A stretch of 64,000 bases of DNA, taken from Sulfuricaulis sp049587675. GTDB taxonomy: Bacteria; Pseudomonadota; Gammaproteobacteria; Acidiferrobacterales; Sulfurifustaceae. The stretch spans positions 1-64,000 of the forward strand of contig NZ_JBAVEJ010000048.1 of assembly GCF_049587675.1 (NCBI RefSeq). The letters are read 5' to 3'. The notes beneath the pieces are model-generated. The model ran no database searches and was not told where the DNA came from. It saw nothing but the letters and a program-made list of their open reading frames with translations. Made by a program: the position numbers and the translations under genes. Within the stretch, counting starts at the first letter, position 1. Every line of letters begins with the position of its first letter. Below, piece by piece: positions 24,735-33,657 of this stretch.

Positions 24735-26222
24735 TTATCCGTCAACACGGTTGGTAAAGAGCTGGCTTTCGGGGAACTGGCGGTCACGCAGGAATTTCTT
24801 CACCGCCGTCAGGAACGGCGCGGGCCCGGCGGCATAGACGTCAAAGTCGGCGAGGTCGGGATGCTCCTTGCCGACTTGTTTCAGCGCCGTGCCGTATTTG
24901 GCCGGTTCGGCTTCCAGAGGCGTGTAGCGAAAATTGTCCAGCGCATCGGCCCACGCACGGCAATGGTTGTTGAGGTAATGACCGTCTTTCCCGGCCAGCC
25001 AGTACAGATGCATGGATTCGGCCACGTCGCGCGCCATGGCATGCTCGATGAGACTCTTGATCGGCGCGAATCCTCTGCCATAGGCGAGAAAAATAAGCGA
25101 ATGCGGCGAGTCCTCGCGCAGCGTGAATTCGCCCTGGGGCCCGGTGAGGCTGACGATATCTCCGTTCTTGAGCCTGCGGAACACGTATTCAGAGAGACGC
25201 TCGCCCGGGACGCGACGGATGTGAAACTGGAGGTTGCGGTCATCGCACGGGCAGCTGGCCACCGGATATTCCGCCTCGGCGCCATTGCCGGTTTCGAGCG
25301 TCGCCGACTGGCCGGCGAGGAATTGCAGCCGCTTGGTGCGTGGCGTTTGCAGGTGCAACAGCGCCATGTCATCGCCGAGCCGCTCGATTTTTTTCACACG
25401 CGCGGCGATCTCCTGCGCCGGTATATCCCGGGGACCCTCGATTTCGCTCGTTTCAATCTCCAGATCAGATACCGCCGTATGCGAACAAAGCAGTACATAG
25501 CCCTGATTCTTCTCGGCCTCGCTCAAAAGGTAGTCGTAATGGCGCACCGGCAGCGTCTTGCCGGATACCACTTTTGCCTTGCACAGGCCGCAATTGCCAT
25601 TGCTGCATCCGTAGCGCAATGAAACGCCGGCGCGCAGTGCGGCATCGAGAATGGAATCAGAACCCTCCACGAAGAATTCGCGGCGGTTGGGAAGCAGGCG
25701 GACAGTCGCGGTCATTAGCCTTAGAAAGCTCTCCTTGACGACGAGCGATTGGAGATGATCGATGCTCGATTCCTTTTCCAGTTCGTGCCGCAGCCACAGC
25801 TTGAGCGGACCCATGATGCCTTTGATTTCCTGCCCGCCGGATTTTTCGTGCTCGCTGAACTTGTCGTACAGCCAGTCCGTTATGGTCTTGTAGTGTTCCA
25901 CCAGCACCTTGGCTTGCGCCAGTTCGCGTCCCAAGCCAGCAAGGCGCTCGGCCAGTACTTCGGGCTCCGGCAGCAGGCGCTCGCGAACCCGGTGCGCAAA
26001 GGCATCATCCTTGATGTGAGTAAAGCGTTCGAGAACAGCAGCGTCTTCCAGTTGTGTGTCCGGGTAGGCACGCAACAGGTCCTCGGGCTTGACCATGCCC
26101 TCGAAGGTCGGCAATTCGCCGTCTTTTATTCTTTTCTGGAGCGCCCCGCGCGAGACGCCGACCAGGCGCGCGGCACGGTTCAGGGTCAGCAACAGCGCGC
26201 CATTATTTTCCTGATCAGACAT
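24735..26222 (-). CDS. HTH-ferredoxin-reductase fusion protein
   Basis: A 495-residue protein with an unusual domain order. Residues 12-55 form an excisionase-like helix-turn-helix (RAARLVGVSRGALQKRIKDG). A helical linker follows (about 56-165). A plant-type 2Fe-2S ferredoxin has Cys206, Cys211, Cys214 and Cys246 (C-x4-C-x2-C-x31-C). Residues about 275-490 form an FAD/NAD reductase half with FLAYGRGFAPIKSLIEHA. Its FAD motif reads EYPVASCPCD, with Glu where RxYS-type motifs have Arg. The reductase half resembles CDP-6-deoxyglucoseen reductase. It could be a redox-responsive regulator or an oxygenase reductase. Confidence 0.88.
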   Translation of the reverse strand: MSDQENNGALLLTLNRAARLVGVSRGALQKRIKDGELPTFEGMVKPEDLLRAYPDTQLEDAAVLERFTHIKDDAFAHRVRERLLPEPEVLAERLAGLGRELAQAKVLVEHYKTITDWLYDKFSEHEKSGGQEIKGIMGPLKLWLRHELEKESSIDHLQSLVVKESFLRLMTATVRLLPNRREFFVEGSDSILDAALRAGVSLRYGCSNGNCGLCKAKVVSGKTLPVRHYDYLLSEAEKNQGYVLLCSHTAVSDLEIETSEIEGPRDIPAQEIAARVKKIERLGDDMALLHLQTPRTKRLQFLAGQSATLETGNGAEAEYPVASCPCDDRNLQFHIRRVPGERLSEYVFRRLKNGDIVSLTGPQGEFTLREDSPHSLIFLAYGRGFAPIKSLIEHAMARDVAESMHLYWLAGKDGHYLNNHCRAWADALDNFRYTPLEAEPAKYGTALKQVGKEHPDLADFDVYAAGPAPFLTAVKKFLRDRQFPESQLFTNRVDG

Positions 26223-26502
26223 GGATCGACTCCACTAACGCCGTCCGAGCCGTGTCGGTTGAAATAAAATTCCCGACTATTTTACGCGCGGTAACTTCAT
26301 TATGGGTAAAGAGTCAGTTGTGGGATGTCGCAAGATCATTAGGATCATGAAAGAAAAATCCCATGGCATATGCCGCATGTCAGGCTCAGAGATATTGAAA
26401 TACTGACTCGCGGGAGCAAGCCATCGTCTGGCATTGCCCCGCTATGATGTCGGTTGATTAAGTCGCTAGAACCTACCAGGTTGGGTAGGCCGATCAGGAG
26501 AC

Positions 26503-26883
26503 CTAGTAACCGCGCCGTCCACCGCCGCCACCGCCGCCACCACCACCACGGTTACCCCAGCCACCACCGCCGCCGCCACCACCACGATTTCCAAAACCGC
26601 CGCGACCGCCACCACCGCCACCACCACCGCCCGGACGTTCGGTCTTGGGACGGGCTTCATTCACATTCAACGCGCGCCCTTTCAGATCTTTCTGGTTCAT
26701 GCCATTGATGGCCGCCTGGGCTTCCGCCTTGGCCGGCATCTCGACGAACCCGAAGCCACGCGGCTCGCCACTGAACTTGTCTTTAAGAATGGTGGCCTTG
26801 CTGACTTGTCCGAAGGCACTGAAGGCCGTCCGCAAATCCTCCTCAGTGACATCGCGCGACAGATTTCCTACAAAGATATTCAT
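26503..26883 (-). CDS. RRM-type RNA-binding protein with Gly-rich tail
   Basis: A 126-residue protein. A single RRM occupies residues 1-80, with RNP2 NIFVGNL and RNP1 RGFGFVEM. The tail (about 88-126) is almost pure Gly with a few Arg, Phe, Trp and Asn residues and ends GRRGY, like cyanobacterial-type Rbp proteins. The ATG at 26883 follows AGGAG. Such proteins are RNA chaperones, often cold-induced. An RhlE helicase gene lies upstream on the same strand, which fits a cold-shock or RNA-remodelling context. The tail makes misleading repetitive reading frames in other frames. Confidence 0.92.
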   Translation of the reverse strand: MNIFVGNLSRDVTEEDLRTAFSAFGQVSKATILKDKFSGEPRGFGFVEMPAKAEAQAAINGMNQKDLKGRALNVNEARPKTERPGGGGGGGGGRGGFGNRGGGGGGGGWGNRGGGGGGGGGGRRGY

Positions 26884-27137
26884 ATTTAACTCCTGAGATG
26901 AAAGGGTAAAGCATCGTGGACCGCGGCATATTTTCCAAACAATCCCTGAAAACGTGCGGCCGGATAGGCGGATGATCGGGCGTGAACCAGGCTCCTTGGT
27001 CTCGACATAAGGAAAGATGGACTTCAATATCCCAGCATCGGTATCCGTCGCAGATAATACGCCTGTGTTTCACCGGCGTCCAAGTGCCCGAAGAATGTTA
27101 CCCAGTCTTTGGCCCGCCAAGGAGCGTGGTGCGGCAG

Positions 27138-28457
27138 CTAACCGTACGATTTGGCACCGCGGCCGGCACCACCCGTACCATGACGCTGCCCCTGACTGTG
27201 CCGTGGACGATTCTCGCCGTTTTTCCCATTGAAATGACGCGGCGCACCGTCCTGACGGCGTACTTGGTGGCCGGACGGCCCGCCTCGACGGTGACCCGAG
27301 GAGGTCTGTTGCCGCGGACGGATGGTCGGCTCGAGCCCGGGAATGACATGGGCCTGGATGGTCTGGCGGGTATAACGCTCAATGTCGCGCAATTGCTGGA
27401 AATTGTCCGGAGCGGCGAACGAAATGGCGATGCCTTTGGCGCCAGCGCGGCCGGTGCGGCCGATGCGGTGCACGTAGTCTTCGGCATTCTTGGGAAGATC
27501 GAAGTTGATGACATGCGTGATGCCGGAGACGTCGATGCCACGCGCCGCGACGTCGGTCGCCACCAGCAGACGCACTTGGCCAGAACGCAGGTGGGTGATC
27601 GCGCGGTTGCGCTGATTCTGATTCATGTCACCGTGCAGCGCCGTCGCCGGATGTCCCTTGGCATGCAGCGTCTTGGCCAGGCGGTCCGCGCCGCGCTTGG
27701 TGGCGGTGAACACGATCGCCTTGTCCATGTTGCTGTCATCCAGCAGATGTGTCAGCAGGCGGTGCTTGTGCGCGCCGTCGTCGACATGATGCAAACGCTG
27801 CTCGATGTGTTCATGCCGTTCCTGTGCCGTGGCGATCTGGATGCGCTTGGGATTTTTCAGCAGACGGCCAGCGAGCTTGGCAATGTTGCCTTCGAGCGTG
27901 GCGGAAAACAGCAGCGTCTGGCGGGTGGCCGGTGTGGCCGCCGCGATCTTCTCCACGGCGTGGATGAAGCCCATGTCCAGCATGCGGTCGGCTTCATCGA
28001 GCACTAGTACTTCCAGGCGCGAGTAGTCGATGCGTCCACGTTCCATGTGATCGAGCAGGCGCCCGGGTGTCGCCACCAGGATATCGAGCGGCTGGGACAG
28101 CAGCCGCATCTGCGGCGGGTAGGGCATGCCGCCGACGACGCTGCCGATGCGAAAGCGCAGGTGCTTGCCGTATTTGATGGCCGCCGCCGTCACCTGATTG
28201 GCTAGTTCGCGCGTCGGAGTAAGCACCAGCACGCGCGGGCCGCGGGAATTTTTGGTCGACGGCGTGCTCAGCCGATGCAGCGAGGGCAGCACAAACGCCG
28301 CGGTCTTTCCGGTGCCGGTCTGGGCCGAGGCCATGAGGTCATGGCCTTCGAGCGCTTGCGGTATCGCCTGTATCTGGACCGGTGTCGGGGTGGTGTAGCC
28401 GCTCTCGGTGATCGCCTTGAGGATGGACGGGTGTAAAGTCAGTTTTTCAAAAGTCAC
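27138..28457 (-). CDS. rhlE: DEAD-box RNA helicase, RhlE-type
   Basis: A 439-residue helicase. The motifs are in order: Q-motif region (YTTPTPVQIQAIP), motif I AQTGTGKT, Ia PTRELANQV, II LDEADRML, III FSATLE, VI HRIGRTGRAG. The C-terminus is basic and disordered (QVRRQDGAPRHFNGKNGENR). Overall it matches RhlE, which remodels RNA in ribosome assembly and decay. Start is GTG at 28457 with AGGAAA nearby. The 461-base region upstream holds two long inverted repeats and may be a structured leader. Confidence 0.94.
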   Translation of the reverse strand: MTFEKLTLHPSILKAITESGYTTPTPVQIQAIPQALEGHDLMASAQTGTGKTAAFVLPSLHRLSTPSTKNSRGPRVLVLTPTRELANQVTAAAIKYGKHLRFRIGSVVGGMPYPPQMRLLSQPLDILVATPGRLLDHMERGRIDYSRLEVLVLDEADRMLDMGFIHAVEKIAAATPATRQTLLFSATLEGNIAKLAGRLLKNPKRIQIATAQERHEHIEQRLHHVDDGAHKHRLLTHLLDDSNMDKAIVFTATKRGADRLAKTLHAKGHPATALHGDMNQNQRNRAITHLRSGQVRLLVATDVAARGIDVSGITHVINFDLPKNAEDYVHRIGRTGRAGAKGIAISFAAPDNFQQLRDIERYTRQTIQAHVIPGLEPTIRPRQQTSSGHRRGGPSGHQVRRQDGAPRHFNGKNGENRPRHSQGQRHGTGGAGRGAKSYG

Positions 28458-28569
28458 GTTGTTTCCTTAGATTGAGATAAATAGCGCGTGCAGAAAAGCG
28501 CAACCGTTTACCCGTTAAAGGCAACGGCAGTTACAAAACTGCTGGCGCGAACACATCGTCGCCAACCGG

Positions 28570-28654
28570 TTATTGCGGCGGCATCAATGTCTGAGGTGTG
28601 ATCCCAGATAAACAGGGACGTGTCTCGAACAAAGACGCCATGCCGCCGCAATAA
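28570..28654. repeat. Palindromic element 1, TTATTG-ended
   Basis: Perfect inverted arms: TTATTGCGGCGGCAT and ATGCCGCCGCAATAA, separated by 55 bases. The outer G/C pair extends the arm to 16. It is a neighbour of element 2 and related to element 3 at 33.7 kb by its TTATTG/CAATAA ends and overall size. The stem bases next to the ends differ between copies but stay paired. Confidence 0.7.
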
Positions 28655-28676
28655 CAAGCAATCTTAAGAGGTTTTA

Positions 28677-28757
28677 TTATTGATCCGGTACTGCGAAAAC
28701 CTAAGAAAGCTATTACAGGTTACCTTCGTTCCGGTTACATCAATACCGGATCAATAA
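28677..28757. repeat. Palindromic element 2, TTATTG-ended
   Basis: Perfect arms TTATTGATCCGGTA and TACCGGATCAATAA, about 53 bases apart, extended by an outer A/T pair to 15. Inside is a smaller dyad, AACCT and AGGTT. It shares TTATTGAT-CGG with element 3. Confidence 0.7.
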
Positions 28758-28918
28758 TGCTGAAATCTCAGGGAAACTGAAACCAGAAGGTGGGTCAGAG
28801 AGCGATGAACTTATGGCTGGATCGGGCGTTACCGCTGCCTGGACCATTCAGCCGACGCGAACAATACAGGAATACCTGATGAAATACCAGTGTTATTCGG
28901 CGCGACGAATCGCCGCGC

Positions 28919-29191
28919 TTATTCCTCTTTGACCAGTGGCACCCACAGCAGATGTAGCGCGATCATCAGCGCCAGACCGGCGGTGCTCAGTCCGTAAACG
29001 AGCAGGTTGGATTCGAAAAACAGCGCGGCCACCATGACCAGCGCCCCCGGCAGGGCGGCCTTCATCCAGGCCGGGTAGGTGATTTTTATGGTTTTTCCGC
29101 AGGACTGGCAGGCGACAGGGACGCCCGGCCCTAATATGGTTTTTCTAAGCGCAGAGATTGCCGGTTGCCCGCAATGAGGACACTGGTACAT
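28919..29191 (-). CDS. Zinc-ribbon membrane protein
   Basis: A 90-residue protein. The N-terminal zinc ribbon has MYQCPHCGQP and ACQSCGKT (two CxxC pairs). Two membrane helices follow (LPGALVMVAALFF and a second starting LLVYGLSTAGLALMIAL). The start at 29191 has GGAAAG close upstream. It is a small inner-membrane protein of unknown role. Confidence 0.75.
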   Translation of the reverse strand: MYQCPHCGQPAISALRKTILGPGVPVACQSCGKTIKITYPAWMKAALPGALVMVAALFFESNLLVYGLSTAGLALMIALHLLWVPLVKEE

Positions 29192-29628
29192 TTCTTTCCA
29201 CCCCTGATTCGTGTAATTAAAAAATTTAACGTCCCGACGAGAGCATGGTGTCTGGCAACACACCCCTGATCTGAATGGGTCATTATGCCCGAATACAATA
29301 GCCACCGGTCCGGGAAAAGGCAAATCCCGGTAATTGAGAATGCATCGTAAACAAGTAGGGCCAACTCGTATCTCTGAAGCGCGTGCGATTCAGGAATCGT
29401 TGCATCGGAAGATTATTGCGCATGACCGGTTCGACAAAATCAGGACGGTCGCCGGCTGCCGGAATCCGTGCGTCACGAGCATCGGCTGGCTTCCGCCGTT
29501 TGACTGCCATGCGCTGTTTTTTGATCGGGGTCAACGATTCGTGACGTTGTTTACATGCCATAATGCCATTCCCGCGGCTGATGGCGCCTGGAATGTTCCT
29601 TCAAAGTCACGCATCGGGTATTCATGCG
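29192..29628. other. Intergenic region, no convincing gene
   Basis: 437 bases between divergent genes. Frames on both strands reach about 90-100 codons but lack ribosome sites, recognisable motifs or normal composition. No clear hairpin or promoter was identified. Confidence 0.5.
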
Positions 29629-30429
29629 ATGAAAAGATCTCTTGATTATGCGGTTCTGGTACTTGTCGTCACGGCATTCTGTGGCGTGATGCCGTTGGCG
29701 CAGGCGGCTCCCGCCGGGGAGACCAGCGTCAGCCTGGGAGCGGAATACACTTCGGGCGATTACGGGACTTCCAGCAACACCAAGATGTGGTATTTCCCGG
29801 TTACGCTCAGGTACGAAACGGATCGCTACATGATGGCGCTGATTGTTCCGTACCTTATCATGGAAGGTAGCGGCAATGTCGTGGCGTCAGGCGGCAGGCA
29901 TGGCACGCCCCGCCCCAACCCCAACCCGACGAACCAGGGGACCCAGACGGATTCCGGGCTGGGCGACATCGAACTGGTGGCTTCGCATGTAATCGCGCAG
30001 AGCGATGCCGGCTGGCGCGTGAGTCTGGGTGGCTATATCAAATTCGGCACCGCCGATGAGCAAGATAATCTGGGCACGGGCGAGGATGATTTTTCGGTTC
30101 ATCTGGCGGCGGATAGGACGTACGGCAATAACACGCTCTTCGGTACTGCGGGATACAAGGTGCTGGGAGATATGCCGGGAGTCGATTACGACAATGTCTT
30201 TTTCGGATCGGTGGGAGCATCCCACCGGCTCGATGCTACCCGCGCCGCTGGTGTGGAGCTGTATATGGAGCAGGCGCCGCTACCCGGCGTGGATGGACAG
30301 TCGGAATTGACGCTATTTCTGAGCAGCAAGCTGGAGGCGAAAACCCGGCTTACGGGGTACGTGATTGCGGGCTTCGCCGATGGCAGTCCCGACTGGGGGC
30401 TTGGAGTTACCCTCAAGATGAGCCAGTAA
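29629..30429 (+). CDS. Outer-membrane beta-barrel-like protein
   Basis: A 266-residue exported protein. The signal peptide is LDYAVLVLVVTAFCGVMPLAQA, with cleavage after AQA. A repeating pattern of amphipathic strands follows (YTSGDYGTSSNTKMWYFPVTL) with Gly, Tyr and Asp turns. One loop is Pro/Asn-rich (about residues 85-105). The C-terminus is LGVTLKMSQ, without the usual final Phe. It resembles transporter or channel-type barrels and DUF3187-like proteins in form, but I cannot assign a family. The ribosome site before 29629 is weak. Confidence 0.7.
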   Translation: MKRSLDYAVLVLVVTAFCGVMPLAQAAPAGETSVSLGAEYTSGDYGTSSNTKMWYFPVTLRYETDRYMMALIVPYLIMEGSGNVVASGGRHGTPRPNPNPTNQGTQTDSGLGDIELVASHVIAQSDAGWRVSLGGYIKFGTADEQDNLGTGEDDFSVHLAADRTYGNNTLFGTAGYKVLGDMPGVDYDNVFFGSVGASHRLDATRAAGVELYMEQAPLPGVDGQSELTLFLSSKLEAKTRLTGYVIAGFADGSPDWGLGVTLKMSQ

Positions 30430-30446
30430 GATCGGCAGCGTGCGGT

Positions 30447-30896
30447 TTACTTCCTTACTGCTTTCTCCCGGCCCTGCTCACGTGCGATCAGCCGCGCGAG
30501 ATCGACGATCTGCTCCGAAAGCAGGTCGATAAGATCATCCACTGACAGGATCCCCACCAGTTCGTTGTCGTCATTGACTACGGGCAAGCGCCGAATGCCC
30601 TTGGCGCGCATAACCTTGATGGTCTCGAGGAGACCGTCGTTTTCTTGCGCGGTGACCAGGTTGTTACTCATGATGTCGCCTACGCTGACGTCATCCATGC
30701 CCACGCCTTCGGCGATGACCTCGAGGACAATATCGCGATCGGTGACGATGCCGACAGGAACGCGTTTACCTGTTTTTTCCTTTATCACCACCAGATCGCC
30801 AACGTGGTACTCACGCATCAGGCGAGCGGTTTCCGGAATCGATGCTTGTGCGTGGATGAAGACAACTTCGCGGTTGCAGACTTTTCCTATCGTCAT
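30447..30896 (-). CDS. CBS domain protein
   Basis: A 149-residue protein made of two tandem CBS motifs. The first contains ARLMREYHVGDLVVI and GIVTDRDIVLEVIAEG. The second contains VTAQENDGLLETIKVMRAKG and GILSVDDLIDLL. Such pairs bind adenosine nucleotides and sense energy state; the effector partner is not encoded next to it. A basic tail (REQGREKAVRK) follows. ATG at 30896 has GGAG-like bases (AAGGAGAG) upstream. Confidence 0.92.
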   Translation of the reverse strand: MTIGKVCNREVVFIHAQASIPETARLMREYHVGDLVVIKEKTGKRVPVGIVTDRDIVLEVIAEGVGMDDVSVGDIMSNNLVTAQENDGLLETIKVMRAKGIRRLPVVNDDNELVGILSVDDLIDLLSEQIVDLARLIAREQGREKAVRK

Positions 30897-31014
30897 GACA
30901 CTCTCCTTACATTTAGATTTATTCTATCGTTACAACTCATCCATTTCTTGACCTAGATCATTGAATCAGCCAGTCATGTTTGCGAAGTTACGCGTGTTTA
31001 GGCCTCAGTAGGGC

Positions 31015-31089
31015 AAACCGCCGTCCGGTGTCTCCGCACGGCCACCACTTCTCCCTGGTGGTCTGGTATTGGACGGCGGTTTTTTTTTG
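31015..31089 (+). ncRNA. Structured leader or small RNA ending in a terminator-like hairpin, upstream of marC
   Basis: AAACCGCCGTCC (31015-31026) pairs with GGACGGCGGTTT (31072-31083) and is followed by a run of T. Inside are two further hairpins, GTG/CAC and CCACCA/TGGTGG. The T-run is on the plus strand, yet the nearest upstream gene is on the minus strand. The structure therefore belongs to a plus-strand RNA: an attenuator of marC, or a small RNA. Confidence 0.6.
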
Positions 31090-31195
31090 CCAGTCTTCCC
31101 CCGATTCCTGCTTGTTGCCGCTTTCTTTATGAGTTGTTTTGAAGATGCCTCCGCTGGAGGTAAAGTTAGACTTATTCTTGACGTGAGACGCTGCC

Positions 31196-31855
31196 ATGCT
31201 CGAACTGTTCGTGGATTCGCTGATTATCATGCTGGTGGTCGTCGACCCCGTGGGCATCGCGCCGATTTTCGCGGCGCTCACGCATGGAGAGTCACCGGAT
31301 GTCAGGCGCCGTACCGCTATCCGCGGCACCCTCATCGCGGGAGCGATACTCGTGGTTTTCGCGCTTGCCGGCGATGCCCTGCTGAATGCGCTGGGCATCG
31401 GCATGCCGGCGTTTCAGATCGCGGGCGGTCTGCTGTTGTTCCTGCTGGCGGTGGACATGGTTTTCGCCCGCCCCTCGGGGGTGCGTTCTCCGACGGCGCG
31501 GGAGCAGAAAGAGGCGGAAGCGAAAAAGGACATCTCGGTATTTCCCCTGGCGATCCCCCTGATCGCCGGTCCAGGCGCGCTGACGTCGGTGCTCCTCATG
31601 GTGGGCGAGCAGGGCGCCGACCCGATGGTCATCGGTACCGTGCTGGCCGTGATTCTGGTGGTGCTGATTCTGACGCTGGTGTCACTGCTGTTTTCCGTGC
31701 GCATCATGGCGTTCATGGGCGAGACCGGTGCCAATGTCGTGAGCCGGGTGTTGGGCGTGATTCTCGCGGCGCTGGCGATTCAGTTCGTGCTGAACGGCTG
31801 GCAGGAGGCATCCATGTATATCGAGGAAACCGCGCCACGGATGCTGACGGTCTGA
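31196..31855 (+). CDS. marC: MarC family integral membrane protein
   Basis: A 219-residue protein with about six membrane helices. It carries the family's FVDSLIIMLVVVDPVGIAPIF start and a FPLAIPLIAGPGALTSVLLM segment. The charged loop at about 95-115 (AREQKEAEAKKD) separates the halves. MarC/UPF0056 proteins are inner-membrane proteins whose transport role is unresolved; the old multidrug-resistance name is not a function. It is convergent with the HD-GYP gene, with 12 bases between the stops. Confidence 0.9.
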   Translation: MLELFVDSLIIMLVVVDPVGIAPIFAALTHGESPDVRRRTAIRGTLIAGAILVVFALAGDALLNALGIGMPAFQIAGGLLLFLLAVDMVFARPSGVRSPTAREQKEAEAKKDISVFPLAIPLIAGPGALTSVLLMVGEQGADPMVIGTVLAVILVVLILTLVSLLFSVRIMAFMGETGANVVSRVLGVILAALAIQFVLNGWQEASMYIEETAPRMLTV

Positions 31856-31867
31856 GTACAGCGATAT

Positions 31868-33136
31868 TCAGATTGCCGCGGTGACCGGGAGATACTGTAC
31901 CGGATTGATGCCGTACGCGCCCGATTCCAGAACGCGTTCGATTTCGCACGGGCGCCCGTCGCGAGTATTGTAATTCATCAGATCCACGGTTCTGGCTCCC
32001 GGAAGCGGGAAGTAGTCGGCTTGCAGAACGAGTGCCACGCGGGGTTTCAGGCGACGCATGCGGTTCATGGTGACGACCACGCCGATCTCACCCGTGTTGA
32101 GTTCCACCACGCTCCCGATCGGATAGATTCCCATGCACTGGATGAACTGTTCCACGAGACCAGGATGGAAATCGCGGTTGCGCCATTCGTACATCTTTTT
32201 CAGGGCCGCATGCGCCGACATACCGGTGTGATAGGCGCGGTCGCTGGAAATGGCGTCGTAGCAATCCACGATGCCGCCGATCATGCCGAACAGGCCGATC
32301 TGATCTCCCTTCAGTCCGTGAATGTAGCCGCTGCCGCTGTAGCGTTCATGATGGCAGCGCGCCACCTCGATCGCCGCGCGCGGGATGCCCGAAGTGTTGT
32401 CGAGTATCTCCACCCCGCGCGGCACGTGGCTTTTCATCAGGGCGTATTCGTAGTCGTTGAGCGGGCCGGGCTTGTTTAGTATCTCATTCGGCACTTTCAT
32501 CTTGCCGAGATCGTGCAGCAGCGCACCGAGGCCGAGCGTATTCAGTTCCTGTTTTTCCAGTCCCAAGTGCCGTCCCAAGGACAGCGCCAGGACGCAGACG
32601 CGCATGCTGTGCTGCGCGGTATACTCGTCTTTCTTTTTCAATTGCGCGAAGCAGGTCAATGCGTCCGGGTTGCGAATGATACTTTCCACCATCTCGCCGA
32701 TGACCTTTTTGGCGCCGACGCTGTTAAGGTTTTTGCCCAGGCGCACATCCTCCAGAATGGAGTAAACGAGATTCTTTGTTTCGCGATGGATTTCGCGGAC
32801 GACTTCGATTTCTTCTTCGAGGCTTGTTTGGTCGTGATAGACGGGTTTTATCAGCGGATGGCTTTCGATTTTGATCAGCAGATCGCGCTCGACTTTCTTG
32901 TGGTTCAGCGCTTCTTCGACGACGGCCTTTTCCGCCGGTTTCCGCGGCGGCGGTATCTGATAAAGCTCGGGGGTATCGATGTAGACGTACTGGCAGTAGC
33001 GTTGCAGATCGAGGATCTCGTCCTCGCCGCGGATTTCGAAACCCTGGAACAGAAAAGGCGTTTCGCGCCACGGACGATCCAGATCGCAGACGAACATCCC
33101 CACCTTGAGCTGCTGAACGTCGAGTTTTCTTTTCAT
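31868..33136 (-). CDS. HD-GYP domain protein with DUF3391, divergent GYP motif
   Basis: A 422-residue protein. The N-terminal DUF3391 region starts RKLDVQQLKVGMFVCDLDRPW. The HD-GYP domain shows the first metal His (QHSMRV), HDLGKM and HHERY, and VDCYDAISSDRAY. The segment that usually reads HHERYDGSGYP is HHERYSGSGYI, so the Pro of GYP is Ile and an Asp is Ser. HD-GYP proteins hydrolyse cyclic di-GMP; altered GYP residues may reduce or change activity. A c-di-GMP sensor role instead of a hydrolase is possible. It has no membrane segment. Confidence 0.92.
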   Translation of the reverse strand: MKRKLDVQQLKVGMFVCDLDRPWRETPFLFQGFEIRGEDEILDLQRYCQYVYIDTPELYQIPPPRKPAEKAVVEEALNHKKVERDLLIKIESHPLIKPVYHDQTSLEEEIEVVREIHRETKNLVYSILEDVRLGKNLNSVGAKKVIGEMVESIIRNPDALTCFAQLKKKDEYTAQHSMRVCVLALSLGRHLGLEKQELNTLGLGALLHDLGKMKVPNEILNKPGPLNDYEYALMKSHVPRGVEILDNTSGIPRAAIEVARCHHERYSGSGYIHGLKGDQIGLFGMIGGIVDCYDAISSDRAYHTGMSAHAALKKMYEWRNRDFHPGLVEQFIQCMGIYPIGSVVELNTGEIGVVVTMNRMRRLKPRVALVLQADYFPLPGARTVDLMNYNTRDGRPCEIERVLESGAYGINPVQYLPVTAAI

Positions 33137-33339
33137 ATTTTTTAACCCGCCGGCTTCCCGCCATTTTGCCGTTCTGCGAAATATCGGCAGAACAGCTTAT
33201 ATGACGTAATTGTAGGTCAGAATAATCCTACCCCCAAGGAAATGACAATATTCGGTTAACCATTTTTCACAGGCGGCGGACAGGACGGGGAGAAGCTGTC
33301 ACAATGAATGGCCCATACACCAACTGGAGGAATTCAGGA

Positions 33340-33549
33340 ATGAGCGGACATACCTATAAAGTCGTGGAGCTGGTGGGTTCGTCCCCCCAGGGTTCGGACG
33401 AAGCCATCCGGGGCGCCATCGCCCGTGCCGCCAAGACCCTGCGCAATTTAGACTGGTTCGAGGTGGCCGAGACCCGCGGCCATCTCGTGAACGGCAAAAT
33501 CGCGCACTGGCAGGTCAAGATCAAGGTCGGCTTCCGCATGGAGGATTAG
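33340..33549 (+). CDS. Dodecin family protein
   Basis: A 69-residue dodecin. The signature KVVELVGSSPQGSDEAIRGA and the helix ARAAKTLRNLDWFEV, followed by RGHLVNGKIAHWQVKIKVGF, match the family. Trp38 sits where bacterial dodecins stack flavin. Dodecins form hollow 12-mers that store FMN or related flavins. A start at 33340 is preceded by GGAGG and CAGGA; an upstream ATG at 33304 is less likely. Confidence 0.94.
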   Translation: MSGHTYKVVELVGSSPQGSDEAIRGAIARAAKTLRNLDWFEVAETRGHLVNGKIAHWQVKIKVGFRMED

Positions 33550-33657
33550 TGAGGCGGTATGCAACACGTTGGTAAAGTTACTGCCCTGAATCCCGGGGTT
33601 TGGCCGGGGAACAAGTCGTCTTGCCGCCTCGCTAAACCGAGGATCGTAGGATTTTCA

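Larger units (their letters stand above)
28458..28918. other. Intergenic region upstream of rhlE with two palindromic elements
   Basis: No reading frame here is convincing. The region contains two adjacent palindromic elements (28570-28654 and 28677-28757) described separately. It also holds the rhlE ribosome binding site and the 3' end of the zinc-ribbon membrane gene. The remaining sequence shows nothing I can name. Confidence 0.6.

Noticed and set aside
26520..26640. Short-period repeats (ccaccgccg type) that could be taken for a satellite or CRISPR-like array
   Set aside because: This is the Gly-rich coding tail of the RRM protein read from the other strand; unit length is 3 and no spacers exist.
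28570..28757. Palindromic elements considered as integron attC sites
   Set aside because: The outer ends do not fit RYYYAAC/GTTRRRY, and no integrase or cassette-like genes are near.
29283..29561. Minus-strand frame of 92 codons in the gap before the beta-barrel gene
   Set aside because: The start lacks a ribosome site and no motif is visible, so it was left uncalled.
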